Shown here piece after piece: positions 59,150 through 64,000 of a stretch of DNA of 64,000 bases (position 1 is the first letter of the stretch; each line of letters starts with the position of its first letter). The translations under genes were made by a program, and so were the position numbers. The notes beneath the pieces are model-generated. The model did no database searches. It was not told where the DNA came from and saw only the letters and a program-made list of their open reading frames with translations. The stretch covers positions 61,753,872 to 61,817,871 of the forward strand of contig CM043953.1 in NCBI GenBank assembly GCA_014529385.2, given 5' to 3'. The DNA is from Adiantum capillus-veneris. Its lineage: Eukaryota > Streptophyta > Polypodiopsida > Polypodiales > Pteridaceae.

Positions 59150-60483
59150 CTAGCTACGGCTAAACTGACGTCGTCTAGTCAGACGTCTCATCGCGTCCAA
59201 GCGGCGTATCTGTCGGATTCTGCAAAAAAAGACAATAAGACAGCTTTCAGTAAGTATAAACATATAACGACATTTATAAAACAATACAAAAAATAAAAAA
59301 GAGTAAACCCTAATACTAACCATGCCGCCGCGAGAACTGAGAATGTCCATCAGGGCGTTTAAGCCCTTCCTGCCTGCGTACTCGCGCTCGTACGGTGTGG
59401 GATCACATTCTGTCATCGACCATTGTCAAAACATACAAAGATTTCATTATGTTAGAACTAAAAAACTCATAAACCCTAAACTATCGAACATAAAGAGCAA
59501 CGTGAAAACACTTACAAAATCGGCCTCAAATGATACCCATCCACCGCTCCCCAAGTGGTGCGAGCTCCCTGCCTCTACTCGCGCTCTGGCTGCATCCTTT
59601 TGTTGCTTCCACTTGTTGGGATTCTCGCGCGCTGCTTTCTTCGCATTCTTCCAATCTTCTTTGGCCAGCCAATCTGGCCTGTTTCACCCATTCTTGATTG
59701 CTTTTTGCACTTCGGAACGCTTGTGTTTGCAGTATTCGCGCATTCGAATCTTCATCAGGTCTTCATTGAAGCGCTGATCCCGTGTTGGAACGGGAAACTC
59801 ATCATAAAGTATGCTGATGACTCTGTTTTTTAAATCACTTGGTACTTCACTCCATTTGTTTAGTATGTAGTGTCTAAACAGCTGAGAGCAAAGACCACGC
59901 ATGCGCGAGATCACCTTCTTGCCGTCATCATCCATGATGATGCCGCCGCTGATGTCGACGAAGTAAGACAAGCCCTCTGGCCGGTGACGCATGAACCTGG
60001 GTGTACCGGCAGGGGTCTCTAGCGGCGTGTCGATGGGGGTACGGACGTCAGTGTCTCCACCGGCGTCTGGGCCCCGAAGCGAGGAGTGTCGAGTGGGGTG
60101 GCTCCTGGCGGAGTAGGTAGAGGTGTGTAGCTTCTAGGAACAGTCAGCCGTGCAAAACCTGGCGTAGATGGCGATGCTGTGGCTGGTGTGGGGGCGGGCA
60201 AAGAAGGGGAGGGTAAAGAGCCTCGTCGAACACGAGGCGGTGTGGAGGCATCGGTGGCGGAATCCCCACAACAACCGCCACCGGCACCACTAGAGCGCCA
60301 GTGTCTAGACGAGTGTGAAGCTCGTCTCGTCGATGCCGAAGCTTCGGAGCGCGCCGAATGCTCCGAAAGAGAGGCAGATGCGGATGGAGTAGGAACGCGC
60401 GATGATGCGCCAGAGCGATGACGCTCCACGTACCACTGTCTCTGCTGCGGTGACAAAGAAGAAAGAAACTCCTCATCATCCAT
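59150..60483 (-). pseudogene. CACTA3 accessory protein (Transposase_24-like), broken
   Basis: Minus strand. The frame starts with ATG at 60483 (MDDEEFLSSLSPQQRQWY). A Ser/Ala-rich region, the motif GGGCCGDSATDASTPPR and TP repeats (TPLPTP, TPLDTP) run to 60019. A frameshift near 60010 leads to the globular half: FVDISGGIIMDDDGKKVISRMR, LFRHYILNKWSEVP, then a TGA at 59684. Beyond it DAARARVEAGSSHHLGSGG continues to a donor near 59518. Likely further exons are 59416-59323 (ECDPTPYEREYAG) and about 59220-59150 (basic end RRLTRRRQFSRS). The layout parallels the intact CACTA2 gene. One frameshift and one stop make it a pseudogene. Confidence 0.7.
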
Positions 60484-60755
60484 ACCTGCATTAAACACAC
60501 AAATATTTAAACTTAATATTGAATAAATAGAGTAGACAATGACGCAAAGACCATAAAATACAATGACGTAATGATGCATATAAATACAATGACGCAATGA
60601 ATTGAGTGATAGAAGAGGCAAGTCGAAAACTCAGAATTTTCAATCAAAAGATGTAAGTGCGAGTAGAAAAGAGCGTTATACACCATGGAAGGTACTTAGA
60701 GAGCCAGAGCTTTTACAACACGGAGCAAAATTGTTCAAATACAATATTTCTGGCT

Positions 60756-63700
60756 TTAAGAGATCTCTCTCTCATCCTCGCATAACTCAGCATAACTTCC
60801 TATATCTATATAGAGCTCTCCGTTTAAACACATATCCTCTGTTTCATTTTGTAGCTCCTCTGCATGCACCCCATATAGAGTAGTAGCATCTTGATGCTCG
60901 TCTGGCACCACCGCAGCGGCTTCTGATTGAGCATCTTCTCTGATCTCCTCCAATAATGTCGTTGTGATTGGCACATGGTAGCCTTCATACGTCCTTGCAC
61001 TACGAGGGCTACCTCTATGACGTACCACCAGTTTGATGTAGACTTTGTAGGATGAAATATTACCTGCCAGAGCCACATAACTTACATGAGAGCTTTCAAG
61101 CACATAACTTGTAAAAGGGGGATGTTAACTATTTACATACTTACTTGTTCACAATGCTTGGGTAGTACGAAAGTGTCTCTTAGCTCAGTCCATTTCTTAG
61201 TAGAATCCACCTCAAGAAAACCAGACTCTCCTCTACGCACAGTAGCGTTGCGACCCTCCATGATTATCTTGAACCATTGCACGTCGAACAAGTCGACAAA
61301 AAATCCTCTGTAATCGATCCTCAAAATCTCTTGCAGCGTGCGGAAGTAAGTGAGTTCCGCCACCACAGGATCTGCATCAGAGGAACGTCATCGACTAAAC
61401 TGTTCAAATTTTGCCATGATTCCACAATCTTGAGTAAAACGCTTTTTGTCGATTCGTTCCACCCTAAAATGTCGACCTTTACACCATGCTGCTGTGTATG
61501 ACTTATACTACAACGAACAAAGATTATGAGTGGCCGTTCAAACGTTTATAAATAAAGCTACTTGCTAGTCGTACATTGCAAACTTACCTTGGTCGCGCAA
61601 CCCCGAGAGTACTCCCACTCTTCTTCAGTCACTTCGTCACCGCATTGTTGTGCGCTTTTCAATTGGTTGTGCAACCATCTTAAGCTCATGAAGGTTGGTA
61701 GGCTCTCCAGAACCGTTGGATAGTGCATCGGTGGTCGTCTTCCCCGTCTCCACTCGATTCGTGCCCTTTGTCGCTCTTGATTTGCATCCTCATATTGTGA
61801 AATCCACTTTTGCATCACTGGATTGTGAAGCATGCAAAATCGGTTGATTTTAGCCTCTAGATCTTCCGTCATCTTCTTCTCAACACCGAGATTGCACATG
61901 ACAATCCCAGATATGCGCTCATCATCTATGGTTCGCCATAGCGTGTCCCGGGATTTATCAAATCCGTCTAGCCACTCTCCAATGTACACTAGGGACTCTG
62001 ATACCAACCAACCTTCTGCCATGCTACCCTCCGGACGTGCCTTTTGACGCACATATCCCTTAAGCGTTTTCATGAAACGCTCTAAGAAGAACATCCATCT
62101 GGAATGAACTGTGCCAGCTATTTCCACCTCATCAACTATGTGAACAAGAAGATGCACCTGAATGGTTAGCATTGTAGTTGGAAAATGTTTCTCAAACATG
62201 CACACAAGCTCCGCAGCATTTAGTTTGGCGAATGGTATGGAGTCTACGTTGATCTCCTTTTGTGAGATCCATTGCACCAGCTTTGCAAGTTTGTAGATTG
62301 TGTTACGGATGTCGAGAGACAAACATCCCTCAATGGCAACCGGTAAAATAAACTGTAAAGTATGTGCAGCAATGATATTAAAGTCCACATTTTATGCAAT
62401 GATATTAAAGTCCACTATGAACGTACCTGACACATTTTATGCCAATCGTGTGACTTCAAACCGGTAAGCTTTCCTTCTTTAGTAAAACACGTTCGGAGCG
62501 AGTGCATTACGCCAGTGGGGGTCCGCAAAGATCGAATGGTCTCTTTTACTTTGCGTTCTTGGGCTCCTGTGAAAATCCATGGTGCTTTAGGGATTTTTAT
62601 CGATCCATCAGACGCTATTTGCGGCCAATATTGATCCATACGATCCACATTTCTAAGGTCAACTCTGGCTCCCAAAGTATGTTTCTTGCCGGTCAAATGG
62701 TCCCATAGTAGATTAGCCACATTCTCGAATATGTGCATTGGATCGAGCAAGTGATTGATCATGAGTCGGGGCCAGTATGGTAACTCGTACCATAGAGATA
62801 GTCTCTTCATCCTTGGAGGCAATCCGTCATCGCACATCTCCTTCTGCTCTAACCATGCTTGTGCAGACATCCTTGGTGGCTCTCTTCCCAAAAAGCCGTC
62901 GCGTAACACATGATTCTCTGAAAGATACGCTTGATGACCTTCGTAGATTTGCTTCTTCAGAGAGGGTGCCCTACGTGCATTCAGTCTAGGTCCACATGTG
63001 ACACATGCTCTGTATCCGCTTGTTTGAAGCCCTGCATGTATACACATGATAATAGATCAACTATGGGAAAAAACAAGATTTACAGTGTCTGAGTGAGGAG
63101 TGTCAATAGATCACCTGAGCATTCTGTTAGCCCGGGATAGTCATGCATAGTCCACATTAGAATGCCTCTGATCAAAGCATTCCGTCGTCCTGTGTGTCGG
63201 CTCATATCCACCACCTCTATGCCAATCCACAATTGTTGTAGCTCTTCCAATAGTGGACTAAGATACACATCCATATTCCCCACTTTATATCGCCCTGGCA
63301 CAATCAAGCTTAGCCATAGGTGCCCCTTCTTCGTAGTCAACCATGGGGGAATGTTGTAGTTGACGATGACAACGGGCCATACACTGTAAGATGTTGATCT
63401 TTGACCAAATGGATTTATGCCATCCATAGCCAGGCCTAAGCACAAATTTCGAGCTTCCCTGGCAAAATCCGACCATGTTCCATCTATATGTTTCCACGCT
63501 ACACAATCTGCAGGAATTCGTAGCACACCATCCGAAGATTTATTCTCCTCATGCCATGATGCTAGGGCGGCCATGGACTTACATTCGAAGAAATGCTTGA
63601 TGCGAGGAAGCAGAGGGAAATGTCGCAAAACCTTTTGTGGAATTTTTGTCCCGTGGAGATCTACTCGATATCTTTCGGAATCACATTTCGGACACTTCTC

Positions 63701-63865
63701 CATGTCTATGTATTCCCCTCTGAAAAGAATGCAGTCATTAGGACAAGCGTGGATAGAATTGTAATCCATCCCCAAGTTTCGCAAAATCTTTCTTGCTTCA
63801 TCTCGGGAATCTGGCATCACATTGTCAGCTGGTAGTATGTGCTCTTTCAGCAATCTACACAACAT
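60756..63865 (-). pseudogene. CACTA3 transposase (tnp2 type), nearly intact, N-terminus outside or unresolved
   Basis: Minus strand. The exon from 63865 (more coding likely lies to its right, beyond an intron) reads NSIHACPNDCILF, CPKCDSERYRV, LRHFPLLPRIKHFF, LAMDGINPFGQ and LLEELQQLWIGIEV to 63115. Intron 63114-63032 follows, then SGYRACVTCG, LLDPMHIFENVANLLWDHL and LKSHDWHKMCQ to 62427. Intron 62426-62353 leads to FILPVAIEGCL, HSRWMFFLERFMKTLKG, SMAEGWLVSE and EYSRGCATK to 61588. Intron 61587-61508 leads to KGRHFRVERIDKK, a TGA at 61388-61390, then FDVQWF and HCEQ. A last intron precedes NWWYVIEV and an acidic tail with a frameshift near 61000. Only one stop and one frameshift are seen, so it is the least damaged transposase here. 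Confidence 0.88.
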
Positions 63866-64000
63866 AAAAATATTATACAGTCGTGTAAAAATCTATCAGA
63901 TCGTTATACATTTAGAGTTCTATTAAAGTAACCTAATTGTAATAGATCACCTGAAAAGCGCTGTGGCGCTAGTGTCACTCCATCCAAACTTTGCCTGCAT

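Larger units (their letters stand above)
58495..64000 (-). mobile_element. CACTA3: CACTA transposon of the CACTA2 family, cut by window end
   Basis: It starts CACTACAAGAGGTTG at 58495, followed by CGTCGCTATA subterminal repeats of the same type as CACTA2. Inside, on the minus strand, are the accessory gene (60483-59150) and the transposase gene (64000-60756), in the same order as in CACTA2. ATG (58492-58494) would be the 3-bp target sequence; the right end is beyond the window. Confidence 0.88.

Overview
This window looks like transposon-dominated land-plant nuclear DNA. I see no intact host gene, no rRNA or tRNA, and no prokaryotic gene layout. The evidence for a plant is three copies of a plant-type CACTA (En/Spm) transposase with its DUF4218/DUF4216-like regions and GT-AG introns, Ty3/gypsy elements with plant-type integrase and dual RNase H, a Ty1/copia remnant, a plant-type HMG-CoA reductase relic, and very long GA, TG and AT microsatellites. 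The species cannot be fixed. The integrase style suggests a seed-free plant such as a fern, but this is a weak inference from memory.

Layout, left to right. Positions 1-2299 hold the 3' part of a plus-strand CACTA element (CACTA1). Positions about 3300-4633 and 15232-20598 are two halves of one minus-strand gypsy element (B). They are split inside B's protease gene by a 10.6-kb minus-strand LTR element (A, 4634-15231) flanked by a perfect 5-bp target duplication, ACTTG. Element A carries 939-bp LTR sequence on the left, a long unidentified coiled-coil ORF next to its 3' LTR, spaced palindromes, a broken integrase followed by a protease-like domain, and a 5'-truncated copia fragment inserted in its other LTR. 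Positions 20599-34795 hold a plus-strand gypsy element of Tat type (E): 2.7-kb 5' LTR, gag, protease, RT, RNase H plus a second archaeal-type RNase H, integrase, polypurine tract and a truncated 3' LTR. Its middle is interrupted by unrelated sequence.

Positions 34796-40480 are mixed debris: an LTR-like promoter region, a dispersed repeat present inverted elsewhere in the window, a LINE RT relic and a small integrase relic. Positions 40481-48131 are a complete CACTA element (CACTA2) with AGT target duplications, a tnp2-type transposase gene and a second, accessory gene, both on the minus strand. Positions 48132-58494 contain an LTR end, a gypsy RT relic, a spliced transposase-like pseudogene, clustered tandem duplications and the HMG-CoA reductase pseudogene. 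Positions 58495-64000 are a third CACTA element (CACTA3) of the same family as CACTA2, cut by the window end.

Nearly every coding region has stops or frameshifts, so most elements appear immobile. The less explained signals are the regularly spaced palindromes in two LTR-element leaders, the long A-element ORF of unknown family, the protease-like domain placed after an integrase, the foldback architecture of the CACTA ends, and a short motif conserved in the CACTA accessory proteins. All family assignments come from reading motifs by eye; no database search was run.
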